The notes under the pieces were generated by a model, which was not told the DNA's origin, did not search any database, and was given only the letters and a program-made list of their open reading frames with translations. The translations under genes and the position numbers were made by a program. This document shows positions 24,655 to 33,832 of a stretch of 47,307 nt of DNA, one piece after another (position 1 is the first letter of the stretch; every line of letters begins with the position of its first letter). This DNA comes from Collinsella sp. (GTDB lineage: Bacteria; Actinomycetota; Coriobacteriia; Coriobacteriales; Coriobacteriaceae): the NCBI GenBank assembly GCA_014871665.1, contig WGSL01000009.1, forward strand, positions 1 to 47,307, given 5' to 3'.

Positions 24655-27405
24655 TTAGGCGGGACGCTTGGCCTCGAGCTTGGCCTGGGCGGCAGCCAAG
24701 CGCGCGAGGGGCACGCGGTAGGGCGAGCAGGACACGTAGTCCACGTCGGCCACGTTAAACAGGCCCTTGATGGACTTGGGGTCGCCGCCGTGCTCACCGC
24801 ACACGCCAAAGTGCATGTCGGGGTTGGTGGCACGGCCCTTCTCGACGGCCATGCGTACCAGCTCGAGTACTGCCGTATCGATGGTCTCGAAGGGGTTGTC
24901 CTTCAGAATCTTCTTATGCATGTACAGCGGGATGAACTTAGCCTCGGCGTCGTCACGCGAGAAACCGAAGGTCGTCTGGGTGAGGTCGTTGGTGCCAAAG
25001 CAGAAGAAGTCGGCATGGTGGGCGATCTCGTCAGCGACCATGCAGGCGCGCGGCAGCTCGAGCATCGTGCCCACGGGAATATTGAGCTCGACGCCTTCTT
25101 CGACGGAAACCTCGGCGATCACGCGCTCAATGACCTCGCGGGTCTGGACGTGCTCGGCCGTGATGGAGACGAGCGGAACCATGATCTCGGGACGCGGGTC
25201 GACGCCCTCCTTGATAAGGCAGGCAGCAGCCGTGGCGACGGCGCGAACCTGCATGAGCGGCAGATCGCTAAAGACGACGGATAGGCGCACGCCGCGCAGG
25301 CCGAGCATCGGGTTGGACTCGACCATGCCGTCGATGCGACGCAGGCGGGCACGCAGGGCGGCAAGCTCTTCCTCGCTGGCGCCAGCGGCCTCCTTCTTGG
25401 TGATGGCAACCTCGAACTCGCGAGGATTATCCAGGAACTCATGAAGCGGCGGATCGAGCAGACGAACGACCACATCGCGACCGGACATGGTCTTGAACAT
25501 GGCCAGGAAGTCCTCCGTCTGAACCTTGAGCAGATCGGCGAGGGCCCGCTGCTTCACGGCCTCATCGTCGGACAGTATAAAGCTCTGGATGATGTTCTTA
25601 CGGTCGCCCAGGAACATGTGCTCGGTGCGGCACAGGCCAATAGCCTCGGCGCCAAACTCGAGTGCGAGCTCGGCATCCTCAGGGTTGTCGGCGTTGACGC
25701 GCACATGGTTGGCGTGGCCACAGGTCTCGTCCAGGCGAATCTCGTCGGCCCAGGACAGGATGGTGTCCAGATCGCCAGTGAGCTCGGCGGAGACCAGGTC
25801 GACGGGACCGTCGACGACGATGCCCTGGGTGCCGTCGATGGAGATGATGTCGCCCTCGTGCAGCACGCGGTCGCTGCCCTCGATGCGCACGACCTTCTCG
25901 GCGGCATCGATGTGGAAGCGCTCAACGCCGCAGACGCAGGGCGTACCCATACCGCGGGCGATAACAGCGGCATGGCTCGTCTTGCCACCGTGGCTGGTCA
26001 GGATGCCCTCGGCGGCGACCATGCCCTTCAAGTCGTCGGGGTTGGTCTCCCAACGGACCAAGATAACCTTATGACCCTCGTTTGCGCGCGCGACGGCGTC
26101 ATCGCTCGAGAACACGACCTCGCCCACGGCGGCGCCGGGGCTGGCGTTCAGACCGCTGGCCAGCGCCTCGTACCTCTTGGAAGCGTCAAACTGCGGGTGC
26201 AGGAGCTGGTCGAGTTGCGCGGGATCGATACGGCTCACGGCCTCTTCGCGGGTGATCAGGCCTTCCTCGACCATTTCGATGGCGATGCGCAGGGCGGCGG
26301 TGGCAGTGCGTTTACCCACGCGTGTCTGGAGCATCCAGAGCTTGCCCTGCTCGATGGTGAACTCGATATCGCACATATCGCGGTAATGGTCCTCGAGCGT
26401 CAGGAACACGCGCTCGAGCTCCTCACCTGCAGACTCGAGGCCCGGGGTGGCCTTGAGGTCGGCGATGGGCTCGGTGTTGCGGATACCGGCGACGACGTCC
26501 TCGCCCTGGGCGTTGACCAAAAAGTCACCGTAGAACTCCTTGGTGCCGTCGGCCGGATTACGCGTAAAGGCGACGCCCGTCGCAGAGGTCTCGCCCTTGT
26601 TGCCAAAGGCCATGGCCTGTACGTTGACGGCGGTGCCGAGGTCGTCGGAAATGCCATGCTGCTTGCGGTAGATGCAGGCACGCTCGTTCATCCAGCTGCC
26701 AAAGACGGCCTGGATTGCAAGGCGTAGCTGAAGCTCCGGGTCGTGCGGGAAAACGGGCTTGCCGTCAGCGACCTCGAGCTCGGGATACAGGGAGGCATCG
26801 ACGTTCTCGGAGAAGATGCCCTTAAAGGTCTCGACGAGTTCCTGCAGGTCCTCGGCCGAAAGCTCGGAATCGACGCGAACGCCGGCGACCAGACGGGCCT
26901 GGGTCAGGGCGTTCTCGAACAGGTCGGCGTCAACGCCCATGACGACATTGGAAAACATCTGGATAAAGCGGCGGTAGCTATCCCAGGCAAAACGCGGGTT
27001 CTGCGTCTGCGCGATGAGGCCCTGGACGGAATCGTCATTGAGGCCCAAGTTGAGGACCGTGTCCATCATACCGGGCATGGAGAACGGAGCGCCCGAGCGA
27101 ACCGACACGAGCAGCGGATCGGAGGCGTCGCCGAGCTTCTTGCCGCAGCGGGCCTCGAGGTCCGCCTCGGCAGCAACGATCTCATCGAGTGCGCCCCCGG
27201 GCCACACGTTGCCGGCACCGGAGTACTCGACGCAAGTCTGGCAGGTAATGGTAAAGCCACCGGGAACCGGCAGGCCGATGCGGCTCATCTCGGCAAGGTT
27301 TGCGCCCTTGCCGCCAAGCACGAAGTTCATGGACTTGTCGCCCTCAGTGACACAGGTGCCCTGGGCGTCGGTTCCAAAACGGTAAACCCTCTTGCAATCG
27401 CTCAC
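24655..27405 (-). CDS. ppdK: Pyruvate, phosphate dikinase
   Basis: Interconverts pyruvate, ATP and phosphate with PEP, AMP and pyrophosphate; in anaerobes it works in glycolysis or PEP formation. The N-terminal ATP-grasp domain has GGKGANLAEM. The swivelling phosphohistidine domain has TSHGGKTSHAAV with catalytic His478 and the regulatory Thr476. The C-terminal PEP domain ends with GTNDLTQTTFG and GVCGEHGGD. Length is 916 residues, slightly longer than usual. I place the start at GTG 27405 behind AAGGGGAAG. The gene just upstream encodes the bifunctional kinase/phosphatase that acts on that threonine. A roughly 230-base leader precedes ppdK. Confidence 0.96.
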   Translation of the reverse strand: MSDCKRVYRFGTDAQGTCVTEGDKSMNFVLGGKGANLAEMSRIGLPVPGGFTITCQTCVEYSGAGNVWPGGALDEIVAAEADLEARCGKKLGDASDPLLVSVRSGAPFSMPGMMDTVLNLGLNDDSVQGLIAQTQNPRFAWDSYRRFIQMFSNVVMGVDADLFENALTQARLVAGVRVDSELSAEDLQELVETFKGIFSENVDASLYPELEVADGKPVFPHDPELQLRLAIQAVFGSWMNERACIYRKQHGISDDLGTAVNVQAMAFGNKGETSATGVAFTRNPADGTKEFYGDFLVNAQGEDVVAGIRNTEPIADLKATPGLESAGEELERVFLTLEDHYRDMCDIEFTIEQGKLWMLQTRVGKRTATAALRIAIEMVEEGLITREEAVSRIDPAQLDQLLHPQFDASKRYEALASGLNASPGAAVGEVVFSSDDAVARANEGHKVILVRWETNPDDLKGMVAAEGILTSHGGKTSHAAVIARGMGTPCVCGVERFHIDAAEKVVRIEGSDRVLHEGDIISIDGTQGIVVDGPVDLVSAELTGDLDTILSWADEIRLDETCGHANHVRVNADNPEDAELALEFGAEAIGLCRTEHMFLGDRKNIIQSFILSDDEAVKQRALADLLKVQTEDFLAMFKTMSGRDVVVRLLDPPLHEFLDNPREFEVAITKKEAAGASEEELAALRARLRRIDGMVESNPMLGLRGVRLSVVFSDLPLMQVRAVATAAACLIKEGVDPRPEIMVPLVSITAEHVQTREVIERVIAEVSVEEGVELNIPVGTMLELPRACMVADEIAHHADFFCFGTNDLTQTTFGFSRDDAEAKFIPLYMHKKILKDNPFETIDTAVLELVRMAVEKGRATNPDMHFGVCGEHGGDPKSIKGLFNVADVDYVSCSPYRVPLARLAAAQAKLEAKRPA

Positions 27406-27453
27406 GATACTTCCCCTTCCATGCACTTACGCGCACGACCGTGGTAACGAATC

Positions 27454-27590
27454 GACCCGCCACATGCGGGCCGTGAGGGAACTATACGGCGCGTTTTGGG
27501 CAGGCTTGAGCAGAGGGTGCGCGGTTTGGTAAACGTGCTAAAACTGGCGGTAAACGGTAGATAAAGGTGGTTACCTTATGAAGATACCAC
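27454..27590 (-). promoter_or_regulatory. Structured ppdK leader
   Basis: Between the ppdK promoter and start are a ten-pair hairpin with one bulge (GTGGTATCTT/AAGGTaACCAC, 27567-27590) and a seven-base hairpin (27454-27472). Two GGTAAACG direct repeats (plus strand, about 27528-27555) lie between them. Just upstream another inverted repeat, GCAAG/CTTGC, lies near 27613-27626. I match it to no known riboswitch. A second weak -10, TATAGT, lies at 27486-27481. Confidence 0.35.
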
Positions 27591-27640
27591 TGCAAGAGAA
27601 ATGCAGGTCAGATGCAAGTTTCTTGCTAAATCGCTTTATC

Positions 27641-27669
27641 ATTATCGTGCATTATTTTGAGGTAGTCTA
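27641..27669 (-). promoter_or_regulatory. Likely ppdK promoter
   Basis: On the minus strand TAGACT (27669-27664), 17 bases, then GATAAT (27646-27641). It lies in an AT-rich patch just after the regulatory-protein gene and would give a 5' leader of about 230 bases. Confidence 0.5.
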
Positions 27670-27702
27670 TTTAGGACGGGGCTTTTTAACTACTCCAATG
27701 AG

Positions 27703-28578
27703 CTAACTTTGCTGCACTCGACTGGCGGCGCGGCGGGCGCGAGCTTCTTGGATTTCCTCCAAGTGGCTAATGATCTCGGAGGCGCTCTCCTCGATCGCCT
27801 TGCCGTCGGTACGCACCACAAAGCAGCCTAGCCGCTTCATGAGGGAACGGGCTTCCTCAAGCTCGCTGCGCACGCTCTCGGGCTCGGCATAGGAGCCGGC
27901 AACGGCACGGGCGTAGTCATCGCCCAAGCGGCTATCGCGAATCTCAGAAATAACGTCGACGGTCGAAATCAGGCCGAACAGGCGCATCGGGTCAACCTCG
28001 TAAATCGACTTCGGCGGCTCCACGCCATGGGCCAACGGAACATTGGCAACCTTGTAACCCTGATAGGCCAAATACATCGACAGCGGCGTCTTGGACGTGC
28101 GCGATACGCCCAGCAGCACGATATCGGCACCCGACAGATCGTCGCAGCCGCGCCCGTCATCGTGCTCAACGAAATACTCCATGGCCTCGATACGATGGAA
28201 ATAGCGGTCATCGGTCCTGTGAATCACGCCCGCAACGCCCTTGGGCGGCACACCGATGAGCGACGACAGCACGGCAAGCGTCGGGCCGATCAGGTCGACC
28301 GAGCGAATATGCAACATACCCAGGTAATCGAGCACACGGGCGCGAAGCGCCGGATCGACAATGGTATGGAACACGGCAATATCGCGATGGTCGGCATCGA
28401 CGCGAGGTCCCACAAACGACTTAACCTGCTCCACCGAGGTCACCTTAGGCAGGCGCAAGAGATGAAAAGTCCCTTCATCAAATTGCCCGGACGCCGCAAG
28501 CACCACCTCACAAGCGGTATCGCCGAGCGAGTCGGAGATAACGATAACGGTGGGACGAGCGGTGACCGGGCAATCCAT
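27703..28578 (-). CDS. Pyruvate, phosphate dikinase regulatory protein (bifunctional kinase/phosphorylase, DUF299)
   Basis: Controls PPDK by ADP-dependent phosphorylation and phosphate-dependent dephosphorylation of the active-site threonine. VIVISDSLGDTACEVV opens the protein, and the P-loop-like GVSRTSKTPLSMYLA (about 157-171) and DYFVEHDDG-like segments fit the PSRP/PDRP family. Length is 291 residues with a charged Arg/Ala-rich tail. ATG 28578 has AAAAGGAG seven bases upstream. It lies 34 bases after glyS and directly before ppdK, so the target is almost certainly PPDK rather than PEP synthase. The glyQ-glyS-regulator-ppdK order also occurs in clostridia. Confidence 0.93.
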   Translation of the reverse strand: MDCPVTARPTVIVISDSLGDTACEVVLAASGQFDEGTFHLLRLPKVTSVEQVKSFVGPRVDADHRDIAVFHTIVDPALRARVLDYLGMLHIRSVDLIGPTLAVLSSLIGVPPKGVAGVIHRTDDRYFHRIEAMEYFVEHDDGRGCDDLSGADIVLLGVSRTSKTPLSMYLAYQGYKVANVPLAHGVEPPKSIYEVDPMRLFGLISTVDVISEIRDSRLGDDYARAVAGSYAEPESVRSELEEARSLMKRLGCFVVRTDGKAIEESASEIISHLEEIQEARARRAASRVQQS

Positions 28579-28612
28579 GCGGGGCTCCTTTTGCGCTTAC
28601 GCGCAGGCTGGC

Positions 28613-30709
28613 TTACTTTTTGCGGGCAAGCTCACCGATGTTTGCGATGCCGGAGAAAACGGCCTCGAAGCGGTTGAGCAGCTTAAGGCGATTATCGCGG
28701 AGCTGCTCGTCCTTGTCCATGACCATGACCTCATCGAAGAAACGGTCGATGGGAGCACGCAGGGCGGCAAGGGCGGCAAATGCGGCCGGGTAATCCTCGG
28801 CAGTAAGGGCGACGTCGACAGCAGTCTGAGCAGCCTCGGAGGCGTCGGCAAGCGCGAGCTCGGCCTCGCCCATCAGGCTGCGGTCGTACTCCGCACCCAG
28901 CTCGGGCTTGGAGATGTGCGCGGCGCGGGCATAGGCGGTCGCCAGGTTGTCGAACGTCTCAGCGTCGTTCTTGCGGGCCTCGTCGAGGGCGGCGCAGCGG
29001 GCGAAGAAGACGGACGGGGCGATGATGTGCACCGCGGAGACGGCGGCAACGGTATCGGCAGGAATCTTCTCGTCGCGGGCCATGCTCACCAGGCGGCCGT
29101 GGAAGAAGTCACGGACCTGCTGGGCGACCTCGGCGGCGTCGAACTCAATGCCCTGCTCACTGTAGAGCTCGAGGGCGAAGTCGATGAGCGACGTGGGGTC
29201 GATCGGCAGACGGTCGCGCAGGATGTTGATGATGCCGATAGCGGCACGACGCAGCGCATAGGGGTCGGAGGAGCCGGTCGGGGGCTCGCCGATGGCAAAG
29301 ATACCGGCAATGGTATCGAGCTTGTCGGCACAGGCCACGATGCAGCCAGCGATGCCCTCGGGCAGCTCGTCACCGGCAAAGCGGGGACGATAGTGATCGC
29401 GAATGGCGTGGGCGACCTCGTCGTTCTCCCCCATCGCGGTGGCGTAGTAACCGCCCATCACGCCCTGCTGGCTCGTGAACTCGACGACGGCGTTGGATAC
29501 CAGGTCGGCCTTGCACAGGTGCGCGGCGCGAGCAGCGTCAGCGGCAAGATGAGCGCCCAGATGAGCCTCGCGGGCAATAGCGAGCGCGAGCTGCTCGATG
29601 CGCTCGGACTTGGCGAGCACGCTACCGAGCTTCTCCTGGAAGGCGACCTTAGCCAAACGCTCGCGGAACTCATCGAGGGAGATCTTCAGGTCCTCCTCAT
29701 AGAAGAACTTAGCGTCGTCCAGACGGGCGCGCACGACGCGCTCGTTGCCGTCGATCACGCGCTCGGCGTTCTCGGGCTTGCTGTTGGAGACGACCACGAA
29801 CTCACGCGTGAGCTTGCCCTCGCCGTCATAGATCGGAAAGTAGCGCTGGTTAGTGAGCATGGACTCGCAGATGATCTCATGCGGGACCTTGAGGAACTCC
29901 TCATCGAAGGTACCGACGAGCACCGTCGGCCACTCGCAGAGGTTAATGACCTCCTCAAAGACCTTCTTGGGCGTGTCGACATGACAGCCGGGGCGAGCGG
30001 CCTCGACCTCGGCGATACCGGCAAGGATGGCCTCGCGACGACGCTCGGCAGAAAGCACGCCGGCGTCCTCGAGCACCTGCTCGTAGACGGCGGGGCTGGC
30101 AACCACATGGTCGCCAGGGCCAAGTACACGATGACCGCGCGTGGTGTTGCCGCTCGTCACGTCGGCAAACGACACGGGCACAACATCCTCGCCCAAAAGG
30201 CAGCAGATCCAGCGGACCGGACGAACAAAAGTCGCATGCTCGTGACCCCAGCGCTGGCTGCGGTAGTTGGGCCACTGCAGGCCGGCGATGGTCTTCTCGC
30301 ACAGAGCGGTCAGAATCGGCGTAGCCGGTGCAGAGGGAATGTTCTTCTCGGCAAAGACATACTCGCGACCGTCGGTGTCCTCGCGACGGACCAGGTCCTC
30401 GGCAGCCACACCGCACTTGCGGGCAAAGCCCTGGGCGGCCTTAGTGGCGTTGCCGTCGGCATCGAAGGCAATGTTTGCCGCAGGGCCGCGCTTGACTTCG
30501 TGAACCTCGTCGGTCGCGGTGGCGACATTAGCCACGAGCGCGGCAAGACGGCGCGGGCTCGAGATCACGCGGACCTCGCCGTGGGCCAGACCGGCCTCGT
30601 CGAGACCCTTGGCGATCATGGTGCCAAGCTGCTTGACGGCATTGTTCAGCGGTGCGGAGGGCATTTCCTCCGTACCGATCTCAAACAGGAAATCTTTAGC
30701 GTCTGCCAT
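28613..30709 (-). CDS. glyS: Glycyl-tRNA synthetase beta subunit
   Basis: The tRNA-binding and regulatory chain of the alpha2-beta2 glycyl-tRNA synthetase. It starts MADAKDFLFEIGTEEMPS, the usual opening of GlyS. RGPAANIAFD, GRYWVQW-like WPNYRSQRWG, PVRWICCLL and the C-terminal helical anticodon-binding domain with FFDEVMVM are present. Length is 698 residues. ATG 30709 lies three bases after the glyQ stop, so both subunits come from one message. Confidence 0.97.
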   Translation of the reverse strand: MADAKDFLFEIGTEEMPSAPLNNAVKQLGTMIAKGLDEAGLAHGEVRVISSPRRLAALVANVATATDEVHEVKRGPAANIAFDADGNATKAAQGFARKCGVAAEDLVRREDTDGREYVFAEKNIPSAPATPILTALCEKTIAGLQWPNYRSQRWGHEHATFVRPVRWICCLLGEDVVPVSFADVTSGNTTRGHRVLGPGDHVVASPAVYEQVLEDAGVLSAERRREAILAGIAEVEAARPGCHVDTPKKVFEEVINLCEWPTVLVGTFDEEFLKVPHEIICESMLTNQRYFPIYDGEGKLTREFVVVSNSKPENAERVIDGNERVVRARLDDAKFFYEEDLKISLDEFRERLAKVAFQEKLGSVLAKSERIEQLALAIAREAHLGAHLAADAARAAHLCKADLVSNAVVEFTSQQGVMGGYYATAMGENDEVAHAIRDHYRPRFAGDELPEGIAGCIVACADKLDTIAGIFAIGEPPTGSSDPYALRRAAIGIINILRDRLPIDPTSLIDFALELYSEQGIEFDAAEVAQQVRDFFHGRLVSMARDEKIPADTVAAVSAVHIIAPSVFFARCAALDEARKNDAETFDNLATAYARAAHISKPELGAEYDRSLMGEAELALADASEAAQTAVDVALTAEDYPAAFAALAALRAPIDRFFDEVMVMDKDEQLRDNRLKLLNRFEAVFSGIANIGELARKK

Positions 30710-30712
30710 GGC

Positions 30713-31624
30713 TTACGCCACCTCGCCTTCCTGGTCGGCATTCTCGTTGACTCCGGCGACCTCGGCCATATAGGCCTCGCAGCACGCCTTGGCGACGGCA
30801 CGGACGCGCAGGATGTAGTTGGCACGCTCGACTGCGGACAGCGCACCGCGGGCATCGAGCAGGTTGAAGGCATGGCTGCACTTCATGACGCAATCGTACG
30901 CCGGCAGCGGAAGCTTGCGCTCCAGGCAGGCATGGCACTCGGCCTCGTAGTCGTCAAACTTCTGACGCATCATCTCGACGTTGGCGACCTCAAAGTTATA
31001 GGCACTGAACTCGCGCTCGTTCTCGAGGAACACGTCGCCATAGGTCATGGGCGTGCCGTCGGGCAGGTAGCTCCACACCAGGTCGTAGACCGAGTTGACG
31101 CCCTGGGCGTACATGGCGATACGCTCCAGGCCATAGGTGATCTCGACAGGCACGGGGTCGACCTCGATGCCGCCCACCTGCTGGAAGTACGTAAACTGCG
31201 TGACCTCCATGCCGTTGAGCCAGACCTCCCAGCCAAGGCCCCAGGCGCCAAGGGTCGGGCTCTCCCAGTCATCCTCGACAAAGCGGACGTCATGGTCGTT
31301 GGGGTCCAGGCCAATGGCGGCAAGAGACCCCAGGTAGAGCTCTTGGGCGTTGACCGGCGAGGGCTTGATGAGCACCTGGAACTGATAGTAGTGCTGCATG
31401 CGGTTGGGGTTCTCGCCGTAGCGGCCGTCGGCGGGACGGCGGCAGGGCTGTGCATAGCAGGTGCGCCACTCGGCGGGACCGAGCGAGCGCAGCGTGGTCG
31501 CGGTATGGAAGGTACCGGCACCGACCTCGGAGTCATAGGGCTGCATGATGACGCAGCCCTGCTCGCCCCAGTACTGCTGGAGGCGCAGGATGATGTCTTG
31601 GAAGGAAAGCGATGAAGCGTTCAT
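30713..31624 (-). CDS. glyQ: Glycyl-tRNA synthetase alpha subunit
   Basis: Catalytic chain of the heterotetrameric enzyme. FQDIILRLQQYWGEQGC at residues 8-24, QPYDSEVGAGT, RRPADGRYGENPNR and WEVWLNGMEVTQFTYFQQ are diagnostic. Length is 303 residues. The start ATG 31624 has a poor AGAGG site upstream. A TATAGT at 31676-31671 (minus) may be its -10, about 45 bases upstream, but lacks a -35. No T-box leader can fit in this short gap. Confidence 0.97.
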   Translation of the reverse strand: MNASSLSFQDIILRLQQYWGEQGCVIMQPYDSEVGAGTFHTATTLRSLGPAEWRTCYAQPCRRPADGRYGENPNRMQHYYQFQVLIKPSPVNAQELYLGSLAAIGLDPNDHDVRFVEDDWESPTLGAWGLGWEVWLNGMEVTQFTYFQQVGGIEVDPVPVEITYGLERIAMYAQGVNSVYDLVWSYLPDGTPMTYGDVFLENEREFSAYNFEVANVEMMRQKFDDYEAECHACLERKLPLPAYDCVMKCSHAFNLLDARGALSAVERANYILRVRAVAKACCEAYMAEVAGVNENADQEGEVA

Positions 31625-31683
31625 GCCTCTAATATCCCCTCGTCGAAACGATTACACGGTTAGGTACTGTACTATAGCGGTTT

Positions 31684-32247
31684 TTAGTCGATAGCGCCGA
31701 TACGGTTGAGCGGCCAGTAGCGCACAAGCGCCACTGCGATCAAATCAGAGCGATCGACGGGACCAAAATAACGTGAGTCGGCAGAGTTTTCGCGATTGTC
31801 GCCCATCACCCACACGCACCCGTCGGGAACCGTGTAGGGATAGCTTACCTGAGCGCCGGGCGCTTGGACCGAAAGCGGCCAGCTCATGCCCGTCGTATAG
31901 TCCTCGTCGAGCGCTTGGCCGTCAACGACCACCTTGCCATCCTGCAGGTCGACCGTCTGGCCGGCCGTGGCAATAACACGCTTGACAAGAACATCATGCT
32001 CGGAGGTGCCATCGGGGTTGTGAAACACCACGATATCACCCTGCTTGACGGGCTGACCGATCTCGAGGCTCACCTTTTGTGCCAGGATCTGGTCGCCAAT
32101 CTCGATCGTGGACTCCATGGAGCCGGTGGGCACCACAAAGGGCTCGACCACAAACGAGCGAATCAAGAAGGTGGCCACGAGCGCGATCGCGATGACCGCG
32201 ATCCACTCAAAAGCGCCCCTCAACGCGGAATGCTGCGATGGAACCAT
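31684..32247 (-). CDS. lepB: Signal peptidase I
   Basis: Membrane protease that removes signal peptides from exported proteins. One N-terminal membrane anchor spans about 15-30. The catalytic Ser43 is in PTGSMEST, Lys89 in LVKRVIA, and VMGDNRENSADSRYFG is near residue 150. Length is 187 residues, the small Gram-positive type. The start ATG 32247 has GAGGAG five bases upstream; a GTG at 32253 overlaps that site and is less likely. It follows trmD within two bases in the rpsP-khpA-rimM-trmD-lepB operon. Confidence 0.95.
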   Translation of the reverse strand: MVPSQHSALRGAFEWIAVIAIALVATFLIRSFVVEPFVVPTGSMESTIEIGDQILAQKVSLEIGQPVKQGDIVVFHNPDGTSEHDVLVKRVIATAGQTVDLQDGKVVVDGQALDEDYTTGMSWPLSVQAPGAQVSYPYTVPDGCVWVMGDNRENSADSRYFGPVDRSDLIAVALVRYWPLNRIGAID

Positions 32248-32249
32248 TC

Positions 32250-33008
32250 TCACTCCTCGCTCTGCGAATACGCAGCGTCCAAAATCTCCTGCGCGTAAGC
32301 GCGCTCCTCGGGCGTGAGCCGCGCTGTCTCGATCAGATCGGGACGCCAGCGGCAGGTGCGCTCGATGGCATTCTTACGGCGCCAGGCATCGACCTTGGCG
32401 TGATCGCCGCTCACAAGCACCGGCGGCACGCCCTCGCCGTTGAACTCGGCGGGGCGGGTGTACTGCGCGTACTCGAGCAGGCCTCCGTCCTCGGCGGTCG
32501 AGAACGACTCGTCCACGTTGCTCATCTCGTCGCCCAGGGCGCCGGGAATCAGGCGTACGACGGCATCGGCAACGACCATAGCGGGAAGCTCGCCGCCCGT
32601 GAGCACGTAGTCGCCGATCGACAGACGCTCATCGGCATACGCATACGCGCGCTCGTCGACGCCCTCGTAGCGACTGCACACAAACAGCAGGCGCTCACTT
32701 TTGAGCAGGCGCTCGGCCACATGCTGCGTAAAAGGCTCGCCACAGGGGGTAAAGAACACCACAGTGGGCTTGGGACCCTCTGCGCTAATGGCCTCGATGG
32801 CCTCTGCGATAGGCTCGACCTTCATGAGCATGCCCTGCCCGCCGCCGTACGGCTCGTCATCGACGGTACGATGGCGGTCGTGCGTCCAGTCGCGCAGGTT
32901 ATACGCCTTGAAATCAAAAAGGCCGGCCTTGCGGGCGCGGCCCAAGATCGATGTGGACATGACGGGCTCAAACACCTCGGGAAAGACCGAAAGGGTCTCG
33001 ATCAGCAT
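32250..33008 (-). CDS. trmD: tRNA (guanine-N1)-methyltransferase
   Basis: Makes m1G37 in tRNAs reading CNN and CCN codons, preventing frameshifts; a trefoil-knot SPOUT methyltransferase. VFPEVFEP, DEPYGGGQGMLMK, SRYEGVDER and the knot segment SIGDYVLTGGELPA with VRLIPGALG are all present. Length is 252 residues. ATG 33008 has GGGAGGA upstream. It follows rimM by ten bases; in many genomes rplS comes next, but here lepB does. Confidence 0.97.
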   Translation of the reverse strand: MLIETLSVFPEVFEPVMSTSILGRARKAGLFDFKAYNLRDWTHDRHRTVDDEPYGGGQGMLMKVEPIAEAIEAISAEGPKPTVVFFTPCGEPFTQHVAERLLKSERLLFVCSRYEGVDERAYAYADERLSIGDYVLTGGELPAMVVADAVVRLIPGALGDEMSNVDESFSTAEDGGLLEYAQYTRPAEFNGEGVPPVLVSGDHAKVDAWRRKNAIERTCRWRPDLIETARLTPEERAYAQEILDAAYSQSEE

Positions 33009-33018
33009 GTTGTCCTCC

Positions 33019-33540
33019 CTACTTGTCCATATCGATCAGGCCGTCCATCACGTGGACGGAAATTGTTCCTGCATCGGGAAGATCGAGCACGACTTGCTCG
33101 ATCACGGGAATCAGTACCTCGCCGTACCGATCACCCTCGACAACCCAAACATCGTTAGCGGGCGTCGACATGATCTCGACGATCGTGCCGAGCGAACCGA
33201 AGCGCTCGTCGACCACCTCGCGACCCATCAGGTCGGTATAGGCAGCGTCGAGCGAATCGAGCTCAAAGTCGTCACGATTTGCCAGCACGTAGCATCCCGT
33301 GATGCCCTCGGCGGCCGTCAAGTCGTCAATGCCCTCAAACGAGACCAGATCGCCATCGCCCGTATCGGTGACGGACACGACCGTGCAAAAGCGGTCGCGC
33401 TTGAGCGCCGGCGGCGTCAGGGCGACGCGCATACCCGGCTCTAATACAGAAGGAAGCCCCCGCAGCGGCTGCGCGAGGACCTCCCCCTTCCTTCCGTGCG
33501 GCTTGACCACACGGGCGATGTTTTTGTACTGGGACCTCAA
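33019..33540 (-). CDS. rimM: 16S rRNA processing protein RimM
   Basis: Assists maturation of the 30S head, binding S19. IARVVKPHGRKGEV opens the N-terminal RimM domain, and the C-terminal PRC barrel includes DLMGREVVDERFG and NDVWVVEG with VLIPVIEQVV. Length is 173 residues. The only usable start in frame is TTG 33540, four bases after the khpA stop, with a weak AGGA site. In the usual rpsP-khpA-rimM-trmD order. Confidence 0.94.
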   Translation of the reverse strand: MRSQYKNIARVVKPHGRKGEVLAQPLRGLPSVLEPGMRVALTPPALKRDRFCTVVSVTDTGDGDLVSFEGIDDLTAAEGITGCYVLANRDDFELDSLDAAYTDLMGREVVDERFGSLGTIVEIMSTPANDVWVVEGDRYGEVLIPVIEQVVLDLPDAGTISVHVMDGLIDMDK

Positions 33541-33544
33541 GGTC

Positions 33545-33829
33545 CTAGCCCAGAACCTCTACCTCGACAGCAGTGTCGAGGCGAGCGGCCAGTGCACGGG
33601 CGAGCGTGCGAATGGCCTTGATGGTACGGCCACGACGGCCGATGACCTTAGCGACGTCATCCTCGGCGACCGAAACCTCAATCGTAGAGGCGTCGTCACC
33701 ATCGATGACCTCAAGGCTCACGGAATCCGGGTCGTCGACGATCTGAACAACGAGATATTCGACGAGATCGGCGATGCGATCTGAGAGCATTGCCTCACCC
33801 TCGAGCTGTGCAGCGTCAACCTCAGGCAC
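33545..33829 (-). CDS. khpA: KH-domain RNA-binding protein KhpA (YlqC)
   Basis: Small RNA-binding protein that in Firmicutes partners KhpB/EloR and affects cell elongation and division. The KH loop VIGRRGRTIKAIRTL has the GxxG at 64-67. The 94 residues include about 13 more at the N-terminus than the usual 76-80. I keep GTG 33829, with GAGGAG eight bases upstream; ATG at 33790 is a possible alternative start. Between rpsP and rimM, its standard location. Confidence 0.92.
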   Translation of the reverse strand: MPEVDAAQLEGEAMLSDRIADLVEYLVVQIVDDPDSVSLEVIDGDDASTIEVSVAEDDVAKVIGRRGRTIKAIRTLARALAARLDTAVEVEVLG

Positions 33830-33832
33830 GAT

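Noticed and set aside
28550..31615. 1021-codon open frame antisense to glyQ-glyS
   Set aside because: Composition is a mirror of the two synthetase genes and no motif is recognisable; the synthetase genes are certain.
31625..31683. T-box riboswitch before glyQ
   Set aside because: The gap to lepB is under 60 bases, too short for a T-box, and no T-box sequence was seen.
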